A stretch of DNA of 64,000 nucleotides from Akanthomyces muscarius (taxonomy: Eukaryota > Ascomycota > Sordariomycetes > Hypocreales > Cordycipitaceae): NCBI RefSeq assembly GCF_028009165.1, contig NC_079241.1, positions 5,022,001 through 5,086,000 on the forward strand, written 5' to 3'. Each line of letters begins with the position of its first letter. Position 1 is the first letter of the stretch. The position numbers were made by a program, and so were the translations under genes. This document shows positions 36,786-47,386 of this stretch, in pieces. The notes under the pieces are model-generated. The model searched no databases. It was not told the DNA's origin and saw only the letters and a program-made list of their open reading frames with translations.

Positions 36786-38575
36786 TCATGCTCGTCTCAT
36801 CTCCTCTCGCACAAAAGGCTCCAGGTTCAATCTGGAACCTGCAGGCACGCTCGCTCCGAGTGTTTCTAGTCTGTTGACTTGGCGGCCCAGGTAGCGTCCC
36901 ACGCCGTCCATTCGGCTGTTCAGGTACGGGTGCTGGTCCTCAATCTGTCGACGCGCCACCGCAGCTTCAAAGACGGACGGGTTGAGAATGGGCATGATCC
37001 GGTGTGTCGGGTAAAAGCGGCCACGGACCGACTTCTCCTTGAGCCTGACGCCGTCGCCCACGACGACCCAGCCGTGAAAGGCGGCCGGCTGCACCTGGCT
37101 CCTCCAGTGTGACTCGTCGCGCAGGGCAAAGGGCAACTGCTCCATGGGAACGATCGTCGCGGGGTCGGCCCCCGGGTCTGCACGCTGGTAGAGAGTGCCG
37201 CGGAAGAAGACGGCTCCAGGAAAGTCGCCGGACGTGTAGATGAATCGTAGACCCATCACGACCAGGTCCTCGGACGCGATGCTGAGCTCGACGGGCAGAT
37301 TTCGTACTCTCAAACAGTCGCCGACCTCGATGCGTTCCGCACCCAGGAAACATCCGTAATACGTGGTCGTCCTGGCTTGTACATCCTCCGACATGGCTGA
37401 CCACAACGAGTTGGACCAGTCAACTTTGGATGCAGCCATCTTTGATGCGTCAAGCAAAAGCAAATCTCGCTTAGAGGGATCTGCTCCATACTCGCGAAAC
37501 TTATCGGGCCACGGTATCTCGTCAAATATCTTGTCTTTCAGCTCCTCGATCGCCACGGGGGGGACGCTAAAAGCCTGGAAGGGCCGCATATCCCTGTCTT
37601 GCTTGCCAACATTTTTCTGCGGGATTAGGCTGCTGCCCAGTGGCATCAATTCGTGAACTCCAGGCTGCTGGGGATTTTGTGCTGCGATTATGCCCAGGCG
37701 CCATGTATTGCCATTTTGAAACCACACCTGCTCTCCGACTCGGAATAAAATGGGTGACTGTAGCGACCATCCCATGTTGCGTTGCTGCTGTGCTTGATGT
37801 TGGCTTGCCAGCTGCGCGTGTCGTGCCTGCTGTTGCTGTTGCTGGTTAAGTTGTTCTTGTTGTGCTACTGCCAGGGGTTGCGTTTGAGCTGCAACCTTCG
37901 CGTCTGGCTTGGCTTGCACGGGCTGCGCCTTTGGCAATGGTTCTGGTTGCCTCAGCGGTGGCTGTCCGGGAATGGTTGGTAATGGCACTGGAGTCACCCT
38001 TGGTAGAATCTTTTCTGGTTTTGCTGGCGGGAGCGTCGGTGTATTGCTGGTTATCTCGTCCATTGATGCGGCAAGCTTTGCCATGTTGGGTGAATTGCAG
38101 TGAACACAGCAGCAGTCTTTGTATTCCTTCGACGACGAGAGGAGCCATATCAGATGCGCTGCGAACTCTTGTGGGGTCTTGAACAACTTCGATTTGACTG
38201 GGTATCCTGACACCCAAATATGCTTTGATTTTTCATATGGCCAGTATCCGCGAGGGAATTCTACGAACCATGCATTTCCTTCTAATTGGCCTGTCAATAT
38301 TGCTTCATTGCCCAACATCAACCATTGAACTTACCATCAGGATTGGGTGACAGCTCCATCTTTAGAATAATTCCCAGTTTGACTTTCCATTCGACATAGC
38401 GAGGATCGTCTTCAGCGAGCCGTATCATTTGTGGCTTGGTTCTGGGTGCTTTGTCCGTGGCCTCCTTGGCAAGCTTCTTCGGCGCTGACGCCGTAACTGG
38501 CCAGTATCCGGGGCCTGTATCTGCGCCATCACTTCGCCCGACGCGCAAGACGTCAAACTCTTTCAGGTCTGCCAT
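36786..38575 (-). CDS. Clr2-like transcription-silencing protein
   Basis: Exons 38575-38335 and 38290-36786 give 581 aa. After an N-terminal segment (MADLKEFDVLRVGRSDG), the Clr2 N-terminal domain spans the intron: WFVEFPRGYWPYEKSKHIW, then GYPVKSKLFKTPQEFAAHL and a C-x-C-x2-C cluster (CCCVHC). A Pro/Gln-rich linker with a polyglutamine stretch follows (about 230-270). The C-terminal Clr2 domain begins with VGEQVWFQ and includes GDCLRVRNLPVE, MGLRFIY and FFRGTLYQR, a BAH/MBD-related beta fold. In fission yeast Clr2 is a subunit of SHREC, the HDAC/remodeller complex of heterochromatic silencing; a similar nuclear role is inferred. The 44-nt intron is the shortest in this window, but the joined PNPDGQLEGN and the phase fit. 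The upstream region is shared with the divergent Nse1 gene. Confidence 0.8.
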
Positions 38576-39434
38576 GTTCGGCTTCTATCAGTAGAGCGCG
38601 CGCGCGATCATGCATGTATCAAATGCGTCGCCTTCACGGCGCTGCGTAGGTCTGGCGGTCTTTCGTCACGTTGGCCAGTGGAAGTGAGAGCTCCCCAAAA
38701 GTAAGCCGGGGAAAGATTCGCGTCGCTCTCCTGGTCAATTCGGTTTCACTGGTCTACGCGCATCAAGTCATATATGCGCCACGCGAAGCAGCCCTTTTAG
38801 GTCGCGTTTATGGGAAGATCCGCACTGTTTGCGTGTGGAAACGAGGTTGTCAAGCTCCAGAGCTGCGAGTTCCAGAAGTCGCCCGTAACTGTGATGAGTC
38901 AGCAACATTCGGTGACGCGCTACCTACCCTGCAGTACAGTTGCTCCATTTCATGAATCATCATCAGTCTACTTTACCAAAAAGGTAATGAATATAAAAGC
39001 ACGTCAAGTTTGAAAGGGTCACTCGGAGGTTGATGCATTTGAGTGGGAAGTTGTATATAGTTTTAACTCACATCGCTGTGGCTTGCACAGGTCAACCGTT
39101 CTGACTTGTCTCGCGTGCAAACTCGGTGCTTGACTGACTTCCTATGTTACAGTCACTGACGAATGGGTCGCAGAAACCAATAAGACATAAAGAAAAAGAA
39201 AAAAAGAAATACAGACAACATCAATTGCAAACTGAAGACAACCAAGCAACACTGGAATATATCTCTATTTCACTCGACGCGGGGCGACGGTGTTGCAGTT
39301 GGCTGCTGGCGCGTACCTCCAACGGCCCCCACAGATCCCACGCGTAAAGAGAACGCGTTGCGGCCCCTCCATTCTGTGCCTGCATCGTCGCCTGGTTTTA
39401 TTTGCCAGTGACAGGAACGACACAAAACGGCACA
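38576..39434. other. Divergent promoter between CLR2-like and NSE1
   Basis: 859-bp shared upstream region. A GCGCGCGCG run lies at 38596-38606. No gene seen. Confidence 0.5.
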
Positions 39435-40418
39435 ATGGAGATCGCAGGCGAAACGCAGTACGGTAACACAAACCGGGCATTCCTACAGGCTATGCTTGGG
39501 AGGAGTTCCATGACTTTTCGCGAGTCGCGGTCGGTCATTGCTGCCATATTGAACGCTGAAAATGATGGAGACCAAGTGCGGCCAGAACAAGTTACAGAAG
39601 AAATGTTTGATAAGTTGATGGGAACGGCCCGAGAAGCTGCGTCTCTGTTCGATTACGAGATTCGAAGAACGCAACACCAAGTCACCAAAGAACGAGTCTA
39701 TGCCTTTGTCAATACCGCCTCGGACTCGCAGACGCAACTTGCGACAACGTTCACCCACGATGAGCTTGCATTTGTCAAGCGAGCCCTGGAGGCCATGTTC
39801 GACAAGTACAACACGCCGCGAATGGAAGTTATCGCCCTTACCGATATGCAGGCAGTCAAGCTCGCAAGACCGAATCGCAGGGAGAGCGCCGTCAACCGAA
39901 GCGAAGACGAGCCTACACAGTCACAGGCGACCGTTGACAGAGGACTGAAGCACAGCGAAGTAGAAACAGTGCTGGAGAACCTTGTTGGCGGTGGATGGTT
40001 TGAAAAGAGCAGAGAGGGATTCTATTCGCTCACACCGAGGGCGCTCCTGGAATTGAGGCCATGGCTCCTTGGCACATTCAACTATCCGGATGCAGAGGAA
40101 GGAGAATGGCAGCGGATCAAGTTTTGCGAGGCATGCAAGGATATCGTGACGGTGGGAGTGCGGTGTGCCGAACCCGACTGCATCGTCCGGGTCCACGACA
40201 TTTGCGAGGAAGCCTTTTGGCGAACGAGACGAGACAAGAAGTGCCCCAGATGTTCGAGAGAGTGGGCGGGAAAACTGTACGTGGGAGAGCGGGCAGTAAC
40301 ATCTACGCAGGCATATCAGAGAGGTCGTCGCCAGAGTGGCGGCAGAAGGGGCAATTTGGCAGACGAGGTGGTGCAGCAAAGCATGGCTGACTATGAGAGG
40401 GAAGACCAAGAACAGTGA
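39435..40418 (+). CDS. NSE1: SMC5-SMC6 complex subunit Nse1
   Basis: Single exon of 327 aa from the ATG in ACAATGGAG. The N-terminal two-thirds is the winged-helix Nse1 region (FLQAMLGRSSMTFRES, YAFVNTASDSQTQLATTF, then FVKRALEAMF), ending in GWFEKSREGFYSLTPRALLELRPWL... . The C-terminal variant RING lies at about 230-275: CEAC, CAEPDC, VHDICEEAFW, CPRC. Nse1 pairs with Nse3 and Nse4 to regulate SMC5/6 in DNA repair and replication-fork stability, and the RING gives ubiquitin-ligase activity (family knowledge). The last 40 residues are basic and polar (YQRGRRQSGGRRG). Length and domain order match fungal Nse1. It is transcribed divergently from the Clr2-like gene. Confidence 0.9.
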   Translation: MEIAGETQYGNTNRAFLQAMLGRSSMTFRESRSVIAAILNAENDGDQVRPEQVTEEMFDKLMGTAREAASLFDYEIRRTQHQVTKERVYAFVNTASDSQTQLATTFTHDELAFVKRALEAMFDKYNTPRMEVIALTDMQAVKLARPNRRESAVNRSEDEPTQSQATVDRGLKHSEVETVLENLVGGGWFEKSREGFYSLTPRALLELRPWLLGTFNYPDAEEGEWQRIKFCEACKDIVTVGVRCAEPDCIVRVHDICEEAFWRTRRDKKCPRCSREWAGKLYVGERAVTSTQAYQRGRRQSGGRRGNLADEVVQQSMADYEREDQEQ

Positions 40419-41068
40419 AGTGGCAAAAGGAGCAACTTAGATGACAAGCATGGCACATGACCAAGGGAAATCAACAGACCCACGTATATTAACGATACCC
40501 ACAGTATAATTTGACCATTACAGACCAGATGCGCCGATGCATGTAGATGCGCCATGTGTATATGTGTTACGATAAAAATCCGTGGCGGCTAACTTGTGTC
40601 GAGGGGCCTAGCGAGGTATGTGTTGGCGAGCCGTGCTGTGCTTGAAGTGCGGATTCTGTTATAGTCGGATAAACAGACGCTGCTTGCCATGCTGAGTTTT
40701 TGAGCAGTACTTTTGCGATCTCTAAATCAAGATTCAAACAGCCAACCTTTTTTTCTTCAACAATGGCGCGGTATCTGACTGGTTGACTGTGATTGACAAA
40801 CTGGGCACAATCACAAGCTTTGTGGAGTTCAGGCCCATGGCGTCGCCTTCATTGGTGGCGGTGTCAGGGCGGCCTCTTTGCCTCTTCCCCAACAAGCGCT
40901 AACAAAGAACTTGGAATTCGAGCTTTGGCCCCAGTACATAACCAAGGGTCCAAGTCGCTCGACCTCTCCTTCAACTCAACAAACACACTGCGCTGCCGCG
41001 AAACCTCAGATACCCTCAGAAAACAAGTGCGCTGATACCAGCCCATTTCGCAGCCTGCGCCACACACG
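40419..41068. other. Intergenic between NSE1 and the tail-anchored protein gene
   Basis: Probably the NSE1 3' UTR and the promoter/leader of the gene at 41069. No gene seen. Confidence 0.5.
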
Positions 41069-42353
41069 ATGCTCGAATTCTTTACGTACAAGAAGGTCAA
41101 GAAGCACAACGCGCAGAAGAAGGCCAAACAAGAGGCGGAACACGCGAGAGCTTCAGGCGACGATTCTACGACCGCCGATGAGATAAATAATGGCACATCC
41201 AAGCTGCTAAAAGGCAAAGAACGCGACGACGGCAGCGGCAACGTGGATGTCGTGCTGCACGAAGACGATGAGCGCTTCATCGCAGACCTGCTCGCCGAGC
41301 ATGACGGCCCCGCGCCGCCGCTACCACCCCGCGTCGACGTTTCCGACATTGACTGGCACTCGGACAATGAAGCCGTCATAGCCGCCGAGGTGTCCAAGAA
41401 GAACGAGGCGGCGGCCAAGGACGATGCCGCAGCCAAGACGGCGACGGCGGCGGACAAGAAGCCCAACCGCCTGTCCATGCTCTTCACCCGCCACAAAAAG
41501 GCCGAGGACGGGCTGAAGCCGGAAGACGCGCAGCTGACCGTCTCAGAGGCCGAGCGCGAGAAGAAAGATCTCGGCAACGTGCTGGACCGCCTCAACCTCA
41601 CGGCCAAGAACAACAAGATTGTGCCCGCCGGCGAGGCGTCGGCGCTGCTGGCGCGCTTCACGCAGGTCTTCAAGGATCTCGTCAACGGCGTGCCGACGGC
41701 CGTCGACGACCTGACGAGCCTCGTCGAGGACCGCGACGGCGCCATCGCCAAGGGCTTCGACAAGCTGCCCTCGTCGCTCAAGAAGCTCGTCACGCAGCTG
41801 CCCGACAAGCTCACGTCGACGCTGGGGCCTGAGATCCTCGCCGCCGCGGCCGCGAGCCAGGGTATCAAGGCCGACACCGACGACGGCCTCAAGGGCACCG
41901 CCAAGAAGATGTTCCTGCCCCAGAACATCACCGAGCTCGTCACCAAGCCTGGCGCCGTGGTGGCCATGCTGCGCGCGATTGTCGAGGCGCTCAAGACGCG
42001 CTGGCCGGCCTTTATCGGCATGAATGTCCTCTGGAGTGTCGCGCTGTCATGTGAGTTTTGTGAACCACTTCCCCCCCCCCCCCCAAATAATACCTCCTTT
42101 GCTAACATTGACGGCAGTGCTTCTGTTTGTGCTGTGGTATTGCTACAAGCGCGGTCGTGAAACCCGCCTGGAGCGTGAAAAGACGGAGGATACGATTGAC
42201 GATAGTGAGCGCTTTGAAGAGCTCCCGGATGACCCCACGCTGCCCGTACCACCTCGTACAGAGGTGACAGCTCCGGAAGAGACCACGGCGACTTCTTCTG
42301 GCCGCGAGTTGAACGAAGGGGAAGCAGTGGCAACCTCTAGCAAGACGCGATAA
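41069..42353 (+). CDS. Conserved-looking coiled/helical protein with one C-terminal membrane segment, unrecognised
   Basis: Exons 41069-42050 and 42118-42353 give 405 aa. The N-terminus is very basic (MLEFFTYKKVKKHNAQKKAK) and is followed by acidic and Ala/Lys-rich segments. About residues 175-300 are mostly amphipathic helix (LLARFTQVFKDLVNGVPTAV, FDKLPSSLKKLVTQLPDKL, LGPEILAAAAA). One hydrophobic segment, VLWSVALSLLLFVLWYCY (about 320-338), is split by the intron and followed by a basic KRGRETRLEREK and an acidic/Thr-rich tail. No signal peptide, so it may be a membrane-anchored protein with its bulk in the cytosol. The intron contains a run of 14 C and a GCTAAC branch site. I do not recognise the family and assign no function. 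Confidence 0.75.
42071..42084. repeat. Poly-C tract inside an intron
   Basis: Fourteen C between donor and branch site of the 67-nt intron 42051-42117. Confidence 0.9.
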
Positions 42354-42572
42354 GATGTCCATAGATGGGCTTTTAATGACCCTTTTGTAACGCCTAACGA
42401 AACGAAATACCTAATACGATGTTCTTGACCAGTCAATTTTTTTTTTTTTTTTTAGCGAAGAGACCATTGTCAATTTGAACGTGCACGGAGAAATTGTCTT
42501 GTTGGCTTATGGGTATCATCATTATTCATGCCAACGTTATTTTAGATAGAAAGTGCCTCGAGGCATAGTTTT

Positions 42573-44258
42573 TCAATCATCCTCCACCAATTCTTTAATT
42601 TCCTCACCACCGGGTGCTAAATCCACTGCTTCCGCCTTGGCGTTGGCTGCTCCGGGGGTTGAGTCGTGGCCTCCATCTTGCATCCAGAAATCCACCTCGT
42701 CAATTATATCATACACGGCGTCTTCTGCCACCTGCTCCTTGTAGCGGTCTGACACGGCTCGCAGCGTCTTGCTCTGGGGCTCTGTTTGCGTCGCGTCGAA
42801 ATCGGGAGGCGGGTACCAGAAGTCTGGCCCAAAGTTGACCTCTGCCGCGCCGCCACGGAATACGCTGATGGCTGGGTAGTAGCCAAGCATGCCGTCGTCG
42901 AGACCGTCGCGAGCGCCAACCTGCGGCATCGGTCGCGAAGCTGGAGGCAAGAAGCCCAAAAGATTCTCAAACGGTGTTCCCATTAGAACGCCATTTTTAT
43001 AGACTTTGATATAAGAATTCGGAAGCGTTCGGAGAGCGGGCGTGGCGTGTGTTGGATGCGGAGGGTGGGAGTTGGCGCTGGCAGCGGTGGATGGCGAGGG
43101 ATTCATAAGATCCTCTAGCTCGCGCGTGGTGTGATACTCGATTCTCTCAAAGTAGGTATGTGCCTTGAAGCGAATGGGTACGCGGTCGCGGACAATGTTT
43201 GCGCCTTCGGCGGTCGGAGGCGGCGGCTCGTCGGCAGCGTCGACAGCAGGGTGGTATTGGCCGGCCATGATCTTGCGTTGTAAGCGTTCCGAGGGTAGCT
43301 GAATTTCTAATCCGATAACATCGCCTTCGCGAATTCCCTCACCCGCTGGAAAGAATTCCTTTGGGCGGGACATGTGAACCTTCTCTCCTGCCACGTCGCG
43401 AATGCCGTAGCTGTAGGCGTCGAAACCAACGGGCGCATCTAATGACGCCTCGCGTCTCGCCCATCCCATGCGAACGTGCTTGCCGCCCTCCGGCTTCGTC
43501 TCTCCGGGTGGCGGAGGGCGCACTCCTTGCGTGATTTTGCATTCCCAGTACCATCGGCCCTCTCGAACCGCAACGTTGGCACGTGCCATGCGGAATCCTC
43601 TATCAGTGGTGACGGTCCGGGCTGACTTGTCAAAGAAGACGTGCGACGCTGCATCCTCAAAGCTAAAACGGGGCCCGAACGGCTCGGGCTCGGTCTGGCG
43701 ATAGTAGATCATCGAAGGGAAACGCGGGTCTGCTATGCAATGTGTATATCGGAAGTTCTTCTTATTGGCCACGCTGCGGATATGGTTAGTCTAGCCTTGG
43801 CTGGCCGGGTCATAGGGTGCAGCCTACTGGTCGGACGTCTCGAAGAACTGGACAGCATCTCCGTCACGCATAATGGCCTCATGATGCAGTGTCAGAACGG
43901 GCCCTCTTGGCGGGTCAAAGTCGGAGAGCTTGGGCGGCGCAAGCTTGTAGCGCAACGGGCTTGATTCGCTCTGCTCGATTTCCTTGTCGGCGGCTTTCGG
44001 GTCAGGGGTTGGAGGAACGCTGTCGCCCTTGGCCTCGCGCTTCTTCAACGTCTCCTTCTTCATTCTGTTAGGCTTGGAGCGAGACCCTTGCCCATCGTCG
44101 TCTGTCTGCGAAGGGGGATCTGCGAATTTGACATCAGGATTCAATGGCGATGGTCGCGCAGGGCTGTGAATCTCGTCAATGGCACGCTTTTGAGGAATTG
44201 AGGACAGAGAGGCTGTGGAAGGAGGCTCCTGCTTGGGAGTCTCCGCATCAGAGGCCAT
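42573..44258 (-). CDS. BRE2: Set1/COMPASS subunit Bre2 (Ash2-like), SPRY domain
   Basis: Exons 44258-43828 and 43773-42573 give 543 aa. The N-terminal 140 residues are polar and basic (KKETLKKREAKG), then a conserved lead-in DHVANKKNFRYTHCIADP crosses the intron. The SPRY domain runs from about 160 to 470: RTVTTDRGFRMARANVAVRE, GRWYWECKI, HVRMGWARREASLDAPVG, YSYGIRD and a long insertion before KVYKNGVLMGTPFENLLGF and YYPAISVFRGG. Bre2 with Sdc1 supports H3K4 methylation by Set1 (family knowledge). The start is uncertain: the ATG at 44258 (MASDAETPK) is preferred, and an in-frame ATG at 44335 would add 26 residues with no expected nuclear function. The Asp/Glu-rich C-terminus resembles the Sdc1-binding region. 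Confidence 0.88.
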
Positions 44259-44384
44259 GATGTGCAAGGCAGAGGAATTGAGCAGCGAATTGATGTACTG
44301 GTAGATGGGCAGGGGACGCGTTGTGACGCGAACCATCGTGGTTGTGGAGCACTGCACCCTGCCATTAGGTCAGCATAGAGGCTA

Positions 44385-44495
44385 AATTTTCGATCTTTTT
44401 ATTACTTTTACTTATTATTCTCTATTTCTTTACTCTTCCTATTTCTTTTATCCTTCCTATTTCTCTTATTCCTTTTCTTTTCTTTTTTCCCTCTC
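44385..44495. repeat. T/C-rich low-complexity tract
   Basis: Built from TATTTCT, CTTCCT and TTATTC units. Two tracts of similar composition lie at about 47940-48050 and 54395-54485. Confidence 0.6.
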
Positions 44496-44814
44496 ATGCT
44501 CTTTAATGCCTTTATTTGTTAATAGCTAACAGACTAGCTATCCACTGGCGTAGTTTTTTTTAGTACGGGGCCTCAGGCGGAAAAAAAACCACCGTCACTG
44601 GACTCCTGTGCCATCTACAAACAGGCATTCGAGCCTTTTTCTAAGATAAAATGGTTCGAAGATACTGGCATATTATTTCGGCATTAAATGTCAACTTTCG
44701 CTGTTTAATCAGAGTAGTGATGGCTGGTTGTTACCTTGGCTTGGTCTTAACCGGGCCATCTTTATTTCTTCCCACCAGGTACTTGCCCCTCTTGCCTCCT
44801 AGCAAGCTAGGATC

Positions 44815-44823
44815 TTATCTGAA
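44815..44823 (-). promoter_or_regulatory. SreA-like GATA site upstream of sreA
   Basis: On the minus strand this reads TTCAGATAA, one mismatch from the published SreA consensus ATCWGATAA. It lies about 860 bp upstream of the sreA start. Autoregulation is inference; GATA hexamers are common by chance. Confidence 0.25.
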
Positions 44824-44883
44824 GTAGTTTGCGCTAGGCAAAAAGCCCTGTGGCTCCTTTGTGGACGCGAGTCTGCGTAGCGG

Positions 44884-44891
44884 CCAATTGG
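44884..44891. promoter_or_regulatory. Palindromic CCAATTGG (two overlapping CCAAT boxes)
   Basis: CCAAT on both strands about 790 bp upstream of sreA. CCAAT-binding complex with HapX regulates sreA orthologs in other fungi (family knowledge); use here is unproven. Confidence 0.25.
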
Positions 44892-45679
44892 GAGCGAGGT
44901 GAATGTAATCAACAGGCTTCCAGTGTCAGCGCGGGCCTAGCGCTGCATCTTTGACGCTCCAGATAATCGATCCGTCCCAAGTGCTCGGTGCCTGTGTAGC
45001 AGCAAGTACCGAATAGTCGTCGAGACTGCGTCAAGGTCGCCGTCGTGGACCAGCCAGAGCAAGCAGCGCTGAAAGAGTCGACACAGTAGGCTGCGCAAAA
45101 ACAGCTCGTCCCGACTTTGGTGCTGTCCCTGGATTGACCGCCACCGACCCGGACTTAGCTGCTCGCTTTCGGCGGACGTATTCGTCACGACTACCTACTA
45201 CCTAGTTTTGGCCACTCGCCGAGCCAGCCCCAGGTCTAACTGGACCGTCCCAAGCAAAACTGTCTTCATCGCGGCCCCTTCGGAGAGCATTTGTGCTCCT
45301 GCAACCACAACAATCACCTCGACACAACCAGCAAACGTCTCCTGGGGCATTGCCGTCGCCTGCTCATCATAGCCCTACGCCTTACGCCATATACCCTACC
45401 TATTTTCGCCTTGGCCACATCTTGGCTGTGGGTGGACACGCTGACCTCGCCTCTTTGTTCTCGCCTCTTTGTTTGATTTTCCCAACGCGCAGCAGCCGCC
45501 ACCTGCTCTAGCCTGATCACCAGTCTTTCAACTCGAACCGCTGCAGCCTGTTGGCACTCGTACCATCCCGTCTTGTATCTGATGCATCGCGCACACCGTT
45601 TATGACATTACGTCAACAGTCGCCATCGCAATAACTACCAACACTGCCACCATACTTCACGAATCAGTTCGAGATAACC

Positions 45680-47386
45680 ATGACGGAGGCCTCACAACCA
45701 GTGGCAACCGCGTCGCAGCCACGAACAGCCTTACCCTCGCGGCCTCTATCCAGAGGCCGCGAAGAATCGGCTGCCACAAGCTCCTCGCGACCATCGCCGG
45801 ATGGCGAGAAGCAAAGACGTCCCCTAAAGAGTGGCAGCAGAAGCCCAAGCGCGACTAGCGCCGCCGAACCATCCACCAAAGGCGCCGGAACCAAGAAGAA
45901 GCAACAACCTGCGTCATCGTCTGGCCACAGCCAGGTTTGCAGGTACGCCCCCCCAGTGATCAATGCAAAGAACTTCAAAGCTGACCCCACCGACAGCAAC
46001 TGTGGAACGACAGAAACGCCGCTATGGAGAAGATCCCCGCAAGGTGCTACCATATGCAACGCTTGTGGTCTCTATCTGAGAGCCAGAAACTCGGCGCGAC
46101 CAACGAATCTGAAGAAGCCTCCAAAGGTAGTCTCTGCAGAACCATCTAGAGAAAACCTGCCGAAGTCCGGTGGCTCTGGACAAGATTCTGCGTCTAAAGT
46201 GGCTGGCGCGACCTACGTCGCTGCCGAGAAGACACCGTCAGGAACCTGCCCTGGAGGCGGCCGTTGTAATGGAACGGGCGGTGCAGAGGGCTGTAATGGG
46301 TGCCCTGCATATAATAACCGCGTTTCAAAACTTAGCATGCTGCAAAGGCAAGGTGGCTGTCAAGGAGGGGATGAGCCATCCGACGACGCTCCTGCCCCTA
46401 TCGATATCAATGCGCTCCAGGCGCACAGTCAACAGTCCTCTGTGATAATTGCGTGCCAGAATTGTGGTACTACGATCACACCGCTATGGAGACGAGATGG
46501 AAATGGTCATGTCATCTGCAATGCATGCGGTAAGTCAATGATGAGTTTACTCACAACATATATCCTAACATGAGTAATTGCAGGTCTTTACTACAGGCTC
46601 CACGGAGTTCATCGTCCAGTGACGATGAAAAAAGCGACGATCAAGAGACGCAAGAGAGTCATTCCTGCAAACCAGGAGGAGGAAGGCGAAGACGAAGATG
46701 TGGTAATGGAATCGCACAGCAACGAGACTACACCAGAACGAGGCACCATTAATGATGACGGCTCTATAAATCTCGGAATACGACGAAAGCCCGAAGATCC
46801 TGTACCGATGGATTTGGACACACCTCGACATCAAGTGAAGCAGCCATCACCTCTGCCAACGTCATTGCCGCCGGCTTCAGATCTGGCAGCTTATCGCCAA
46901 ACGCCATCCTCTGCTCGAAACGCGCAGCCTTCTCTAAACGATGAGAACCGGTTACCGCCTCTCACATCAATGACAGCCGGCCCCGAAAGACAGTCGTCTG
47001 TTTCGCCGTCGTCATTTATCTCGCCGCGTAGAAAAAGATCGTTCTCGACGACAGATTCGGCTTCTGTCATTGGCACAGAGGGTGGCTACGACAGTGCGAA
47101 GCGTGTGTCTTCTATCAGGGATATCCTGAATCCAGCATCTAGCTCGTACGAGGGAAGAGATGGCAGATCGGAGTACTCGCTTCCACCGATGAGATCACCG
47201 GCCGAAGGATTTACGCCGGTTAATAGGCCAAGTGCTTATTCTTCACGCGATGGTACCCCGACAAGCAATAGTCATGATGGCGATCATAGAGCAGAACGAA
47301 CGCAGCTGCTGGAAAGAGAGACGGAAAGGATCCGCGAAATGCTCGCCGCAAAGGAGCGAGAGCTGTACAAACTCAGGACCGGATAA
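45680..47386 (+). CDS. sreA: SreA/Urbs1-type GATA factor, repressor of iron uptake
   Basis: Exons 45680-45942, 45997-46529 and 46584-47386 give 532 aa. Finger 1 is [14 protein letters not shown]...CNAC (87-111) and finger 2 is [14 protein letters not shown]...CNAC (about 241-265). Between them is the diagnostic cysteine-rich region CPGGGRC...GCNGC with spacing CX5CX8CX2C, which in SreA, Sre and Urbs1 senses iron, probably as an Fe-S cluster. The C-terminus has a short coiled coil ([20 protein letters not shown]). In iron-replete cells it represses siderophore synthesis and reductive uptake genes via GATA sites (family knowledge); no such target genes are in this window. Intron 1 falls inside the first CxxC of finger 1; at 54 nt it is in frame and stop-free. 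Intron 2 splits the Gly after CNAC of finger 2, a place many fungal GATA genes also use. Confidence 0.93.

Larger units (their letters stand above)
44259..45679. other. Divergent promoter region between BRE2 and sreA
   Basis: 1.4-kb shared upstream DNA. 44385-44495 is a pyrimidine-rich low-complexity tract. GATA and CCAAT elements on the sreA side are listed separately. No gene seen. Confidence 0.5.
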
